64,000 nucleotides of DNA from Areca catechu (lineage: Eukaryota > Streptophyta > Magnoliopsida > Arecales > Arecaceae): positions 7,630,471 through 7,694,470 of the forward strand of contig CM038050.1 in NCBI GenBank assembly GCA_021397845.1. Reading direction: 5' to 3'. The position numbers were made by a program, and so were the translations under genes. The first letter of the stretch is position 1. Each line of letters begins with the position of its first letter. The notes below the pieces were generated by a model. The model made no database searches. It was not told where the DNA came from and was given only the letters and a program-made list of their open reading frames with translations. Shown piece by piece: positions 1-12,200 of this stretch.

Positions 1-896
1 CATGCTTAGCATGTCTAACTTTTTCAACCAAGTAAAAATGCCTAGGTAATTTGATGGTATGATGCCTGCTAGCCTAAATCTGTAAATTTTATTGTTGTTT
101 TCTTAAACTTAGTTCCTTTTCTTTTACTCTCATAAATCATGACTCCTTGAAACCCCTTAATTTTTTAATATTAACCTTTCTCATACCTCCCTACATTGTT
201 CTTTCATCTTTTTTGAACTTCCTTAGTTTATCCAGCGCGAAGTTTCAAATCCTCCATAAATTCACTATGTCTTGGTACTCCGTGTCATAATTCTTTCAAA
301 CGTACCAAAGTGCCATCCTCTCTGACTCAATTTCACATATATTTTACTCACTTGATCATTCAAGAAATCACTTGTTGTTCCATCACTAGTTGTTGTGTCT
401 ATTATTGAGATTCCCTTGTCTCCAAAAAGACTAAGAAGCAGGACATCACTAGAACATCACTTAAAAGTTGACAGATGCATCATGCAACAGTTCTTCTAAG
501 GAGATGGCTTGGTTTTGACACATTCTACCAACATGGACTTTCTCATCCCATGCTTAACCCTTACATTGGGACAACAATAATTTTAGCTGGCCACAATCAA
601 TTTATCATCCATGAGAATACCTAGGATACACTACATGCATACATACATACATCTGCCACAATCAATTTGTCATCCATGAGAATACCTAGGATATCTACAT
701 AAATACAAACATATCATCCAAGAGAATACCTAGGATACCCTACACACATACGATGTATGTACGTAAACTATAGTCTGGTCAACTAGATATCCAGTCAAAT
801 TCAATCAGTCTTGACCAAACAATGGAGGCCTAACTTTGATAATCTGAGCCACTGGATGTGATATGCTTACCCCTAGACTACTTACGAAAAATCAAG
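1..896. other. AT-rich non-coding DNA with short direct repeats
   Basis: No gene seen. At about 590-745 a unit containing CATGAGAATACCTAGGATA occurs three times (near 613, 673 and 715), twice with a longer shared lead of about 20 bases. Tetranucleotide CATA runs lie between the units. If the PPR gene continues left, this may be its last visible intron or its 3' flank. Confidence 0.5.
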
Positions 897-897
897 T

Positions 898-1009
898 GAT
901 TTGGAGACTCTTAGCCTATGCATTGAGTGCTCAAAAATGGGAAGTTTAAATAACATGAAACGATACATGTTTTTGACCACTCAATGCATAGGCTAGGAGT
1001 CTTCAAATC
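898..1009. repeat. Inverted repeat, MITE-like hairpin
   Basis: The arm 898-939 and the reverse complement of 966-1009 match with only a few differences. Both contain the 15-mer GCCTATGCATTGAGT or its complement. The loop is about 26 bases. It could be the core of a small MITE or a hairpin RNA source; outer boundaries and a target duplication were not found. Confidence 0.6.
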
Positions 1010-1359
1010 ATATGATTTATGATGTAAATAGTTTAGAGATAATAGATCATTAGTGTTGAGGGAAGCATATACATGCATGCATGCATACGTGTGTATATAT
1101 ATATATATGAATATATGCATAAGTTTGTTAGACTGTGATGCTTCTAAGAGCATTTGGCTCCAAATGCTTCCCAATCAAAATAATTGAAGGTGCCACAAAA
1201 ATTAACTTTCTAAATATTTTTATGTTTAATGATCCCATTGGCCATCACAATCTAAGATATACAAAATATTTAGAAACTAAAAAACATTATATATTTTAGC
1301 TCTCTTGCCAGCAAAAAATGAACAAAAACAATACAGCAACTGAGCAAAACCATTGCATA

Positions 1360-1393
<34 letters not shown>

Positions 1394-2796
1394 AAAGGAA
1401 ATAATACTTTCATAAAACTTATGATATTTTATGTTTTGCACAATTCTTCTTTCATATAGCTAACTAACAAAAGTTTCAACATAATCTTGCACCATATGAT
1501 GCTCCTTTCTCAACAATGTTTCTACGTAACATGGCTTTGGGTAATGTGTGTATATACTTGCATTGTTATATGGTTGAGACATTCTATAAGTATGCATCAG
1601 TGGTGTTATGAACCTAATGATGCAATGACCAAATTATCTTTGCACCATGTACCTCTATCAGATGAAATGCATTATCGTTCCTTCATAACCCTAGTTCTCC
1701 AACCAAAAAACTCTCTTGCAATAAAGAAAAGTATGCTTATAATCCATCCCATGATAAGAATAGGTAATAAGATAAATGGATTTCTAATGTCATTCAACCT
1801 TGTTTGACAAATTGTTTTGCTATCCTGCACAAAAAGGCTCCATCATAATTATGTTATTGTTCTTAAAATTTTGCTCCTGCAGCTAGATTGCTGTGTCATG
1901 CAACATGTAGGTATGAAGGAAAAATTCTGTAAGACATGTATTAAGATTGCTAATGCCATAGAGTCAAAATGTTAAGAAGTCAGGCAGCCCCTAGAAGATG
2001 TAATGCATGTTTCAGAGAGTTCAAAATGCTGTAGTGAAAAAAGAAAACAAAAGATATGGAAAATCAGTAAATGGATAAAATTACCAAGAGACTCAATTGG
2101 AATATTACATCAATATTTACTAAAGGAAGCTCCAATAAAGCAAGGGCATACGAGGTCACAAAGAGGAAGTCAAATGGAACTGAAATAGAAGTGTTGGTAA
2201 GTGTCTAAATACCTCTATGTAAAGATATAGCCAAGGATTTAAGTCCTACTTGGATGGCGAGACATCCCACCATCCCGAGTGTCGAGATGCGGCACCAGCC
2301 CAAGTGTTGGAACTGGATGGGAGACATCAACCATCCCAAGTATTAGGAAGCAACACATCATGTTCCATGAAAAACCTGGGATAGCCCCATCCCACAGAAT
2401 ATGCATCCTTGAATATATCCCTTGATAGAAGTGAATGTTGAAGAAAGATCATACACAATAGATGGGATAAGATTTGTTGGTTAAGTATATGGCAATGTCA
2501 TGCATTTAAATGAGGTACACCTTCAGAAGATGCGGGACAATTGCTGAAATTCAGTATATACTACCCAAACACAGCCGTAAATCCATAATTTTCTAATCTC
2601 CATGAAAGAAAATATGCAACCATTTGTTGCTCTTTTCTTTTCTTTTTGGGGGCAAAAGTTAGCTTCTTGTAATTTTCTAAAAAAGTATGACAAATTAATT
2701 TTCTGATCATAATAGCATTCAGGTAAGGTCAATGTTGTCTTCCTCATTGGTTGAGGTTGAGGATGTAAGAAATAGATCCACTTTCACCATGATGAG
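1010..2796. other. AT-rich non-coding stretch
   Basis: No supported gene. It contains a TA microsatellite at about 1364-1391. Around 2250-2400 there is a patch in which CATCCC and GATGGGA motifs recur, possibly a decayed repeat. Short open frames here have no recognisable domain. Confidence 0.5.
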
Positions 2797-2801
2797 ATAA
2801 G
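2797..2801. repeat. Target site duplication of solo LTR (left)
   Basis: ATAAG, identical to the copy at 3628-3632. Confidence 0.65.
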
Positions 2802-3627
2802 TGTTAGAGGTTTGGAGGGAAAACCCAAAATTCCCTCCAAGCTATTCCTTTAGTCCCACATGGGAAAAGGAGAACACCCCAAAGATGTTTATTTATGATC
2901 CCTCTTCTGTTTGGCCTTGTACCGTCTTGGGCCACTCATACGCGTGCGCGGCCCGGCCCGGCCCGGTTCGGTTCGGTTCGCGCGCAGTCCGGTCCGGTTC
3001 GCACGCGCGGTGTGGTGTGTTATTTTTGCCCGTTTTTTTTTCCTTCTTTTCCGTTTTCTACATCAGACTGAAACTGCATCGCGTCTTCTCCGAACGTCGC
3101 GACCGGACTGTATCGCGTCTTCTCCGAGCGTCGCGTCCTCTGCTGTACCGCATCGCATCTTCACCGAGCGGTATTTCTTCTCCACGGCACTTCTCCATCT
3201 ATAAAAGGATGGAGTCGGATAACAGATCTGTAATCATGTATACTTCTCTCTTCCGATCTCTCTCAATCTGTTTTCCCGATCTAGAACTCTCTTTCGTTCT
3301 GGATTTTCTTTTCCAATTTTAATATATATTTCACTGCTGGGCGAAGCCATTGTCATTCCCTTCACAGTCGTGCCTGCAGAAGGGTTACCTGGTTGTATCT
3401 TGGGACAGAGTTCTCGGATTGAATCCTGCACGAGGGCCGAGAATCGTCTTAGGACAGTGCCTCTGCACGCCTCCGGTCAGAATTCCTAAAACTCAACTTT
3501 TACGATTCATAGTATATATTTATATTACTGTTTTACATAGCACCGTTTAGTGCCTTAGGACAGAACATATACAGATACTTTATATTCATTGTTTCTAGGT
3601 TTTATTTCATAACGAATGTTTATAACA
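2802..3627 (+). mobile_element. Solo LTR with target duplication ATAAG
   Basis: An 826-bp segment begins TGTTAGAGG, ends TATAACA and is flanked on both sides by ATAAG (2797-2801 and 3628-3632), the expected 5-bp duplication. Inside are a promoter-like CTATAAAAGG near 3200 and a GC-rich block (2940-3010). A downstream leader-like zone contains two GGACAG boxes. No primer binding site or coding region follows, so it fits unequal recombination between two LTRs. Superfamily not determined. Confidence 0.7.
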
Positions 3628-3632
3628 ATAAG
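3628..3632. repeat. Target site duplication of solo LTR (right)
   Basis: ATAAG directly after the terminal ACA of the solo LTR, identical to 2797-2801. Confidence 0.65.
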
Positions 3633-3954
3633 AACTATGACAAATTGATATAAACCAAACCCTAATACTTGGGGAAGCTAAAGAGACAAGAATGACAAGC
3701 AGGCCCTGCCTGCCAGCATACTTCATGTCTAAATAGGAAAACTTTAATACTGTCTAAGAAGTCAATTTGTTTTACTAATTTCATTGCATTTCATTGAATA
3801 GGTACATACTTTATTACAACAACATTGAAAAGGCACATTTTTTTAAAAACTGAATAGAAATCTGATCCAGTTTTTTTGTTGTGATCTTTTTGCATCAGTA
3901 ACAACAGGTGAATATCAAGGAAGAATAGAGAGATTACGGAGGATCAACCTCATG

Positions 3955-4105
3955 TAACCCTTAAAGACTGCAAGCTCCACTCTCCACTTGGGCAAGAGGG
4001 GCGAGGATTTGATTCCAGTCAGGGTCAGCCCTCAACGGGTGGGTATAGGGTAAAAGGTGGGAATTAGCCCCTCCTTTATTAAAAATAAATAAAAAAAAAT
4101 GCAAG
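3955..4105 (+). mobile_element. SINE-like element with A-rich tail
   Basis: A short segment contains CTTGGGCAAGAGG, then a box-B-like GATTTGATTCC. It ends in an A-rich tail (AAAATAAATAAAAAAAAAT). The shared CTTGGGCAAGAGG core also occurs in the minus-strand copy near 9310-9545, which suggests one family of tRNA-derived SINEs. The 5' boundary is approximate. Confidence 0.5.
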
Positions 4106-4930
4106 CACCACCTGATACGAGACTAGGGGCTTCACCTTAGTTCCATGCAAAATAAAGCAAAGGTATCTATTAAACTATCGCAACTCATGAGCCTGATCAC
4201 CTTTATCCATTCCAGGAAAATGCTTCTACTTGTCTTCCCAATTTACCAATAAAGGAGATTAAGGAAAACATTGCAAAGCAACGTTTCCTGAAGATATTCT
4301 TGAAATTCTGCAAGCAAGGATCGTCAATGGACTTGGCATTGCAGATAATACCAGAACTTGACAAGGCCATACACAAATTTGCACCATAAACTCACAGTGA
4401 AAATGCATGCAGTTGACCAAATCCATATTCTTGCTACAGATGATAATATCAGCCAATAAAATATCTATGGCTTACAATTTGTCTGCAGAGCATTTAAGGG
4501 TTTTCTTCACCGTCAGACCACAGTGCACAAAAGATAATGTAAAAATTAGTAACTTGATTTTCAGCATTTTGATTAATATAGTAGATGAATTATTGCATTC
4601 TAATAAGTAGAAATGGTATAGAACACAGGGTTGAATGCCCCGACCAAATTATGTTCTACTAGCTTCAATTTGCATGATGCCTTGGGTGCAGAAGAATTGA
4701 CATTTAAATACAGGGTGAAGGATATTGGCAGGCAGGTGAACATAAACATCCTAAGCACCATGCTCATGCAAGCATACAGAAACACATGCACATAAAGGAC
4801 TTCCAAGCTCAGAGCAACAGAATATACAGACCAAGTATGACATCTTATGATATACAATAGAATTCTTTTCTCAGCATGAAAGTTCTAAATATATGCAGAA
4901 GAAATAGAAGAAACATTTCATTCTCCATAC

Positions 4931-5028
4931 CCTGCTTTCCGCATGTCTTTATATATTGCCAAGCATTGCTGGACTTCATGTAAGGATCCATACCTGCTAC
5001 GAGCACTTAGCAGAGTATTATATGTCAC
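4931..5028 (-). CDS. PPR gene exon 9 (last one visible)
   Basis: 98 nt, 32 codons plus GG. It reads VTYNTLLSARSRYGSLHEVQ and ends KDMRKAG with the Gly codon split before donor GTATGG. A further exon is therefore required. I scanned 1-4930 on the minus strand and found no continuation, so the 3' end probably lies outside the window. Confidence 0.82.
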
Positions 5029-6146
5029 CTGAAACATCAATATATAGACTCAATAATTTCTCCCAACTTGAGGTGAATTAAATGCCATATCACAACAAAA
5101 AAAGAAGAAGAAAAGAAAGGAAGGTTATCACAGTTTAGTAAAATGTAGTAGTTGGTAAACATATATTTATGTAACTGCGACAGTTGAAATTTATTTGAGC
5201 AAATCAGTTAGTAGGATATAGCTGAGGATCTCAGCCATTATCAGATGGGAAGGGGAAAAGACAGGTATCATGGTGAAAAATTTATTGTAAGATGTAGATT
5301 ACTCTCTACTAAAAGAAGAAGAATGAAAAAAGAAAAGAAAAGGAAAACAAGTGATGAATATAGCACCAACATTATGAGAGACAATACAAAGCCTAAAGAG
5401 CTCGGATACAAACAAGTACAATCAATCAGGAAACACTGAAAATATCAACATTAACATGTAGACAAGCACCGTAATGTTTAGGGGATGGCAAGTTGACAAT
5501 CCTCTTTTGTTGGATGCAAGTCTCAATTCAATCCTCTCAGTAAGGCAAATAAAGGTTTGCATAGTTCTTTAGTGTGCACTTGGAGGAAATTATTTGATCT
5601 GTCTCCAAACTGACTAGAGGTTATAGAACCCATTGAATTAATTTTATTTAAAGATGTCAAGTACTAAAAAATTATTTAAAAAGAGCCTGAGTACAAAACC
5701 AAGGGATAGAAGACATAGGTTGAGGAAATCAGTAAATAGAAAAATTTGTTGTACTCCAAAGTAAAATTCCATTTCCACAGTACCAAATAAGAAAGACCTT
5801 TACAACATGATAAGAGAATTAATCACCAGTAAGGATATCATACAGAAAGAAACCCTTTTAGTAATGTACTTATATTTATAGGGATTTTTAAAAAATCTAA
5901 CAAAAGCCACATCAATACTAGCAGAAACAAAATACAAACCTTTTTAGTAAAGTTAAATTAGTATTTCAGAGTTTTGAAGGCTAGGAGGCTAGGTTACAAC
6001 CATGTTAACTAGTGTCTTGGATTTTGGTTCGGAATTGGATATGATTAGGTTAAAGGGAAAACAGAATTTCATGGCATGCACAAAAATAGTTCTCTTAATG
6101 AACTTATAATTACCTGGCCTTTAGCAGAGTACAAAATGCTTTACCC

Positions 6147-6201
<55 letters not shown>

Positions 6202-9200
6202 GAATTCGGAAGTTAAATTTAACAAAGCACTAACCACCCTTTATTTCCATAAGACTTACATAGCATCTTTTAATACTTGAATCAGTTAAATATTATTAGT
6301 ATGCATAGGGTGTGAAGAGAGCAACATATTATTTATAGCAAAACTCAATGCTGGAGATCAAAATGCAAATGTAGATCATTGGATGTGATCCACAAAGCTT
6401 GTAATGTTAATGTACAAAATATCACATGTTTTGGATGCCACTTGCCTGGGCATCAAGACCTCTTATATATATAGTTTTAGTGGCACAATACCGAATACAG
6501 ATTTTGGGGTGACTTGATGCTAGAACTTGAATAACACTTTCTGAATTCAGTAAAAAAAAAAAATTAAAATTTAAATACAACAAAAAGACCAGTGTTTAGA
6601 TTTGTTTTATTCAGCATCTTATTTGCTTAGAACACGCAACCACAACATAATATCTGAGTAACCATCAAAATATTGATTTTCATTTGCTCTTGCTATGCTA
6701 CACAATCTTGAAAAACCGAATAATGAGCAATAAGAATTAAAAGCTTAATGTAGAAATTCAAAAGAAGCTTACCCAATTGGGTTTCAGTTGATATCTTTTC
6801 ATCTCTTCAAATAATGAAAATGCCATCTTTAAATCTTTATTATCGACACATGCCTGAAGGTAAAAAGGCTGCAGCATTAGATCATTCCAGTTTCCCAAAA
6901 TGTATGATCAGAATAACTAACATAAACTTGAATGCCACCAAAAGGACTCAAGAAGTTTTTAAAAAATGCATATCATTAGTCACAAAATCAGATCATTTCC
7001 CCATAATACGTAATAATGTTTGCATGGACACCAATTTCTTGGTAGGTCAGTTTCATTAAGATCATCAAACAAATTTTGGAATTTCTGTTACTCTGCTGCA
7101 AGGGCTCCTCCATCAATCTTATGTTCTAGTATACACATCCACCATGAGTTTTTAAATAAAGGCAATGCACCACTTCAATGAGCTGACTACAAAAACTTTA
7201 TGTCCATTTTAATACAAAACCAAGGAAAAAAGTGAATGAAAATTTAAATTTTGTTAAATTAGTAAGAATTTAGTGCAGTGATGTCATGAGAGCCATTATT
7301 GTCATAATGAATCATAAAATGTTTGAGTCACACCAACTCTTCTCATGATCAAACAATTTGCAATGAAAAGTGGACAGCTATCAGCTATTGGTAGGATTAA
7401 GATCTTGAATCAGACCACATCTACACAGTGTTATGGTAGTCCACAAAATTGTAATCATGAAGCTTGCTAGTTGCGAGCAACAATATGAAGAACAAACTCA
7501 GTCAATCACTCCATTAATGGAAGTGATTGATGCAGTCACTACTGCTATCATCCTATGAGAGTATATTATATATAATTAAAATAATTTACATCTGTAATTA
7601 CCAAATATTTATGCTACAAACCACAGATAACAAGTAACATATTCCAGCATTTAAGGAATTATGGAAGGTTGATAAACTTTGATTGATATATATGACATAC
7701 CATCTTGATCATGACTAGCTTAAGTTGACAGCAAGTGGATATCAGGTACCATGTTTTATGCACTAATAGTAAATGCTCATAGTTGGAGAAAATTATTTAG
7801 TTACAATTTGAACAATATTTGCATGAAGATGATTAGGTTAGAATAATTTCACTGTCACTCATTAGACATGTGGATGATTAATTAAAATAAGAGTCCTGAT
7901 TGGTTGCTAGAGTCCTCAAAAAAATAGGTGGTTGTCAGAGTTGATATATGGATCCTTTTAGGAATGAAAGAAGTCAAATGATAGTTAAAAAGCTACAGAA
8001 GGATAAATTTCAAGAAAAATCTTTAAAGCATGATAGCATATTATGGTCATGGAATAAACCAAGTCCACAATCATATTATCCTCCATTTGAAGTCTGTGAC
8101 ACAGATGCAAGGTGTAGTTGCAGTCCTAGCAAGGCTACTTCATCAATTAATAAAGAAAGTCACTTGTGCCTGCGACCCGCCGGATATCTTTTAGGGGACT
8201 CATCTGTCAAAAACATTGACAATGTGATGGAGCCTCACAAGTATTTACTTAGATCAAGAAAAAAATGTTGGCACTGTCAATTCAAGATCCTAATGGATTA
8301 TTGTAATATGAAAGCAATTTATTGCAGTTTTGAACATCGTGAACCTTAGCTCCCTAGCAAATCATCCAATTGTTCATCTGACAACAGAATGATTGGAAAG
8401 GGAGCATATGTTCTACAAAATACACAAGGATATCACTAACCAGGCTAAGAAAAGTGATAAAGATGCCAAAACAACTCCTTGTAAGCATGCAATGACAAAC
8501 ACCTGATTGCATGTCTACTGAGGTTTGAGTTAATAACCACACAGTGAAATGATCCCCTTTGTCACCTCAAACATATACATTTCTCCCACATGGCTTGTGA
8601 ATAACTCATAAGCTGAAGGTGGATGAATTTGTAAAAATTCAGGCAAATGTATGCAACATTAGGGACAAGTTATATAAATGGTTTATGAAAGAGTCTTGGA
8701 ACTTTCAAAAGCATAAGTTCAAGCACTATTTTTTCCTGAACAGAAAGGGTTCTTTGGCTGTTCATCCACACAAAGTCAAGAAAAATGCAAAATGTAGTTG
8801 CAATCCAAACCTAGAAGTGAATGGTTTTATTTACTTTGGCAGTTGCAATATTTTCAGCTCTAAGATTGGTAGTTTCAGCAAAGGTTATAAAAATATTCTT
8901 AAAAAATAGAAAATTTAAAGAATGAAAATAACAAATTATAAATAAAATAGGATTGTGCTAGAGTATAATATATATGGCTTCAGATATTCAAGTCTGAAAC
9001 TTTTAAGAAGATATTATAAACTGTAGAATACAGAGAAGAGTATAGATAAAATTCCAGAAACTAAAAAAAAAAAATCAATTGTAAAACCTAACAAAAAGAA
9101 TGCATTAGACAAAATAATAAAGCAAAATATAATATTTGATGAGAATCTTATACGCCACAAATATGGATCCATGTTGACAAAATTCACCAAGTAGATGTGG

Positions 9201-12200
9201 TAAGAACTTTCATCAAATGTATGAGGATGCGATGAAATTCAAGAAATCATTACATACTTTTTAAACCACAAATAACATTTTGAATTAATATTTCTTGTTC
9301 TTTAAAAAAATTATTCTTTTTTGAGCCAAGAGGGACTCTAACAGCACTTGCTACCTGAATCACCTGACCCTAGTCAGGCCAGAGCCCAAGCCCTAAGCAA
9401 GATCGAGCTAGAGCTCATGGAACCAGGGCTTTGTTAATCAGGTTCGAAGCTCGGGCTGATGCCATTCGAAATCGAACCCCCAATCCTCTTGCCCAAGGGG
9501 CAGAAGGTAATACCATTCAAGCAAGTGCTTAGTAGTTTAAATAATTATCTTCAAAATCAAGCAATTTATTATAGGTAACTTGCTTGTATGCATACTGAAT
9601 ATAATCAACGTGGAAAAGAAAAGAAAGGCACTAAAATTCCATACATACTTAAGCATCAAACTTAACCACATTAATTAGTTTTGACCAAAATCAGCCCCTA
9701 GCAAATCAAACTAGCTAAAATACTGAAACTAAGATGATGATGAATCAGTTTCAGCAGATGATCCATCCATGCTCTTGAGATTTCAATAATAAAATCATGT
9801 TTTTTTTATTTCAATTGTTTCTTTGATCTTCTATTTTTCAGGTTTCTCTATGAGATTTTCAGCTGTCTGTACAAGGGTTTTTTGAGCCAAGTATACATGT
9901 TTGTTGTCTGTGAAATTAGTAACACTTTCATCCTAGGAAAAGGTAAGAAAACAAGAAAGAATAACATTTCAAAAAGCCTATACATTAAGGTGCAGACAAC
10001 TTATGAGATTATCAGCTTTAATCAATTTAGCAACCTGACCTTGATGGCTGTTGTGTATGCAACTACATCAAGCTTAATTCCAACATCTCGCATGGTTTTA
10101 AATGCCTGCATTTAGAAAAATTCTCATAAATCTCATGACACAAGAACTTTAGCAAACAAATCACCGAGGACATAGTTGCAGCCCGAATTTACTAAGTGCG
10201 CTACAAAAAAACAGCACTAAAGAAAAATAATCTATAAAATCAACATTCTGATGATCCATTATGAGCTTACAATCATCTAAGCTGTGACTCCAACCAAGGC
10301 AAGCGGTATAGTAGAAAGGCTACCCATAGGAAAGCATCAGTATCATGGTTTGTATCATTGCAATAAGTGCAAAGATGTTAATGCAATGTGAAATTTTAAA
10401 ATGGCTAGATTCATTTAAAAAAAAAAAATCAGAAGTCTATCTATCTATTCCAAATAACATTGCAAGCTCCTTGAGGACCATATTCATAACTTTCAAGAAG
10501 TCCGCCTATCATAGCTGCCAGTTAATATGAAGATATAGGAAATTCCTTATTTTATGCCTAAAGCTAAAATGCTTAAATTCATGCATAGCTTTAACAAATC
10601 AAGCTGATAGATTATTGCTTGCTATGATAACCGATATGCTTGCAACCCTAAAAATTTAAACTTCGATATAACTCAAAACACTTGTAGACAAGAGAGCAAA
10701 ACAAAGTTACATGAAACAGAATCAGCAAAATCTGGCTGATTAGAAGTAATAACTCTGCCAATAAAAAGTTAAAAGCTAAATGAGTAATTGAGAGTGAGGT
10801 ACACAGAGTCAAAAGAACATGTAAATGCTGAGAGAAGTAAATGCCAAGAATTCCACATTGAGCACCAATCTTCCTATCAGAATGACAAACATTTTGCAAA
10901 AAGCAAAAGAAAAACGACAGATCATGTCAAAAGCGATTAAATTTGCAAAACTGTCATAACATGACTAAGGGATTTTATAAATGCCCGAAGTCCTTATCCA
11001 TAGACACATTGCACTGGATGAGAATTGCAGTTGAGAAAGAAAAAGGTGAGGATAAGTCAGAGGTATTAGGGGATCTTGTTGATCCATCTGATCACAATTT
11101 TTTGAAGATAGTCTACTCTGCTTGAAGGGGGTTATCTTATCCCACAGTTAAAGATATTGGAATCAAAGGCTCCCTCAGTCCCTTCAAACCCCTCTATCTC
11201 ACCTCTTTTGAAACAGAAATTCTTGTAATGGGTAGGATATTGGATAAGGAGGTGCAGCATCCAATCAGCTTCTAAATGTCAATCTCCAATTTGGCATAGA
11301 AATTCTGCTAAAAGTAATTTTAAATTAATATTCCATCTTTAGAAAGAATATCGTTTGAGTGATATATCTCCCAATCTTAAGTTGTCATGATCTTTTTTGG
11401 AACATGTTTCAATCAATAAACATTCTGAAAATGTTTTCACTAAATTTTTAATTCTATAGAAAAAGGGGGAAAATGTGTATATAAGTAGACCCGGTAAACC
11501 TTTGGCTTCATATGCACTAAAAGAATATTCTTACTTCCTCCCAAATGGAAATTTGAATTTGTTAAGATTTTTCAAAAACTCAAGAGACTTTTTCTTCATT
11601 TTCCCGCAACAAATTTAAAAAAGAAAAAAAAAAAAACCCTCTATCTTTCCTGTTTGGAACTAAGCTCTCATCGGGTTCTTTTTGGCCATATTCTGAAATA
11701 TCATACCTCACAATGAAACACATAACGGATGCCCGCTTCCATTAAATGATTGCTTCATCAACATCAACATGGGAACTCCACATAATACAAGCCATAATGT
11801 GCAGAAGTAGAAATGCCACGTACAAAAGTACATCTACAACCTTTCATAATCCAAGTTATAGGCACTTTATATACATTGTTTTTGTTGATTTAAAACTAAT
11901 TTTCAAAATTTCCATTTAGAATCAAAAAGCCAGAATTATATTTGTTTTTAGATCCTGATGACCAAGATTGAACACAAAACTTTGGCTTGATCCTAAGCAT
12001 TCCTGTATTCTACTAACCAAGGTTCGCAATCTCGATACTAGATCCCATACTTGTACCTTGGTGTAGTATTGGTACACTCAGTAAGGGTATTGGTTTGGCA
12101 CATCGACACTTCATATACCCCCCTGTACTGCATACCAGTATGATACGGTATGCTTGGTACATACCAGTATGCAATATTATGTTGCTAAACTTAAGTGCTT

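Noticed and set aside
2801..3322. 173-codon plus-strand frame near the left end
   Set aside because: It lies wholly within the solo LTR and has no domain.
4259..4456. Minus-strand frame considered as the missing PPR exon 10
   Set aside because: The residues do not fit the expected C-terminal PPR region, and no splice acceptor gives the needed phase.
7948..8349. 133-codon plus-strand frame in PPR intron 7 with several Cys residues
   Set aside because: No recognisable domain, promoter or codon bias, and it lies antisense inside an intron. Kept as a note only.
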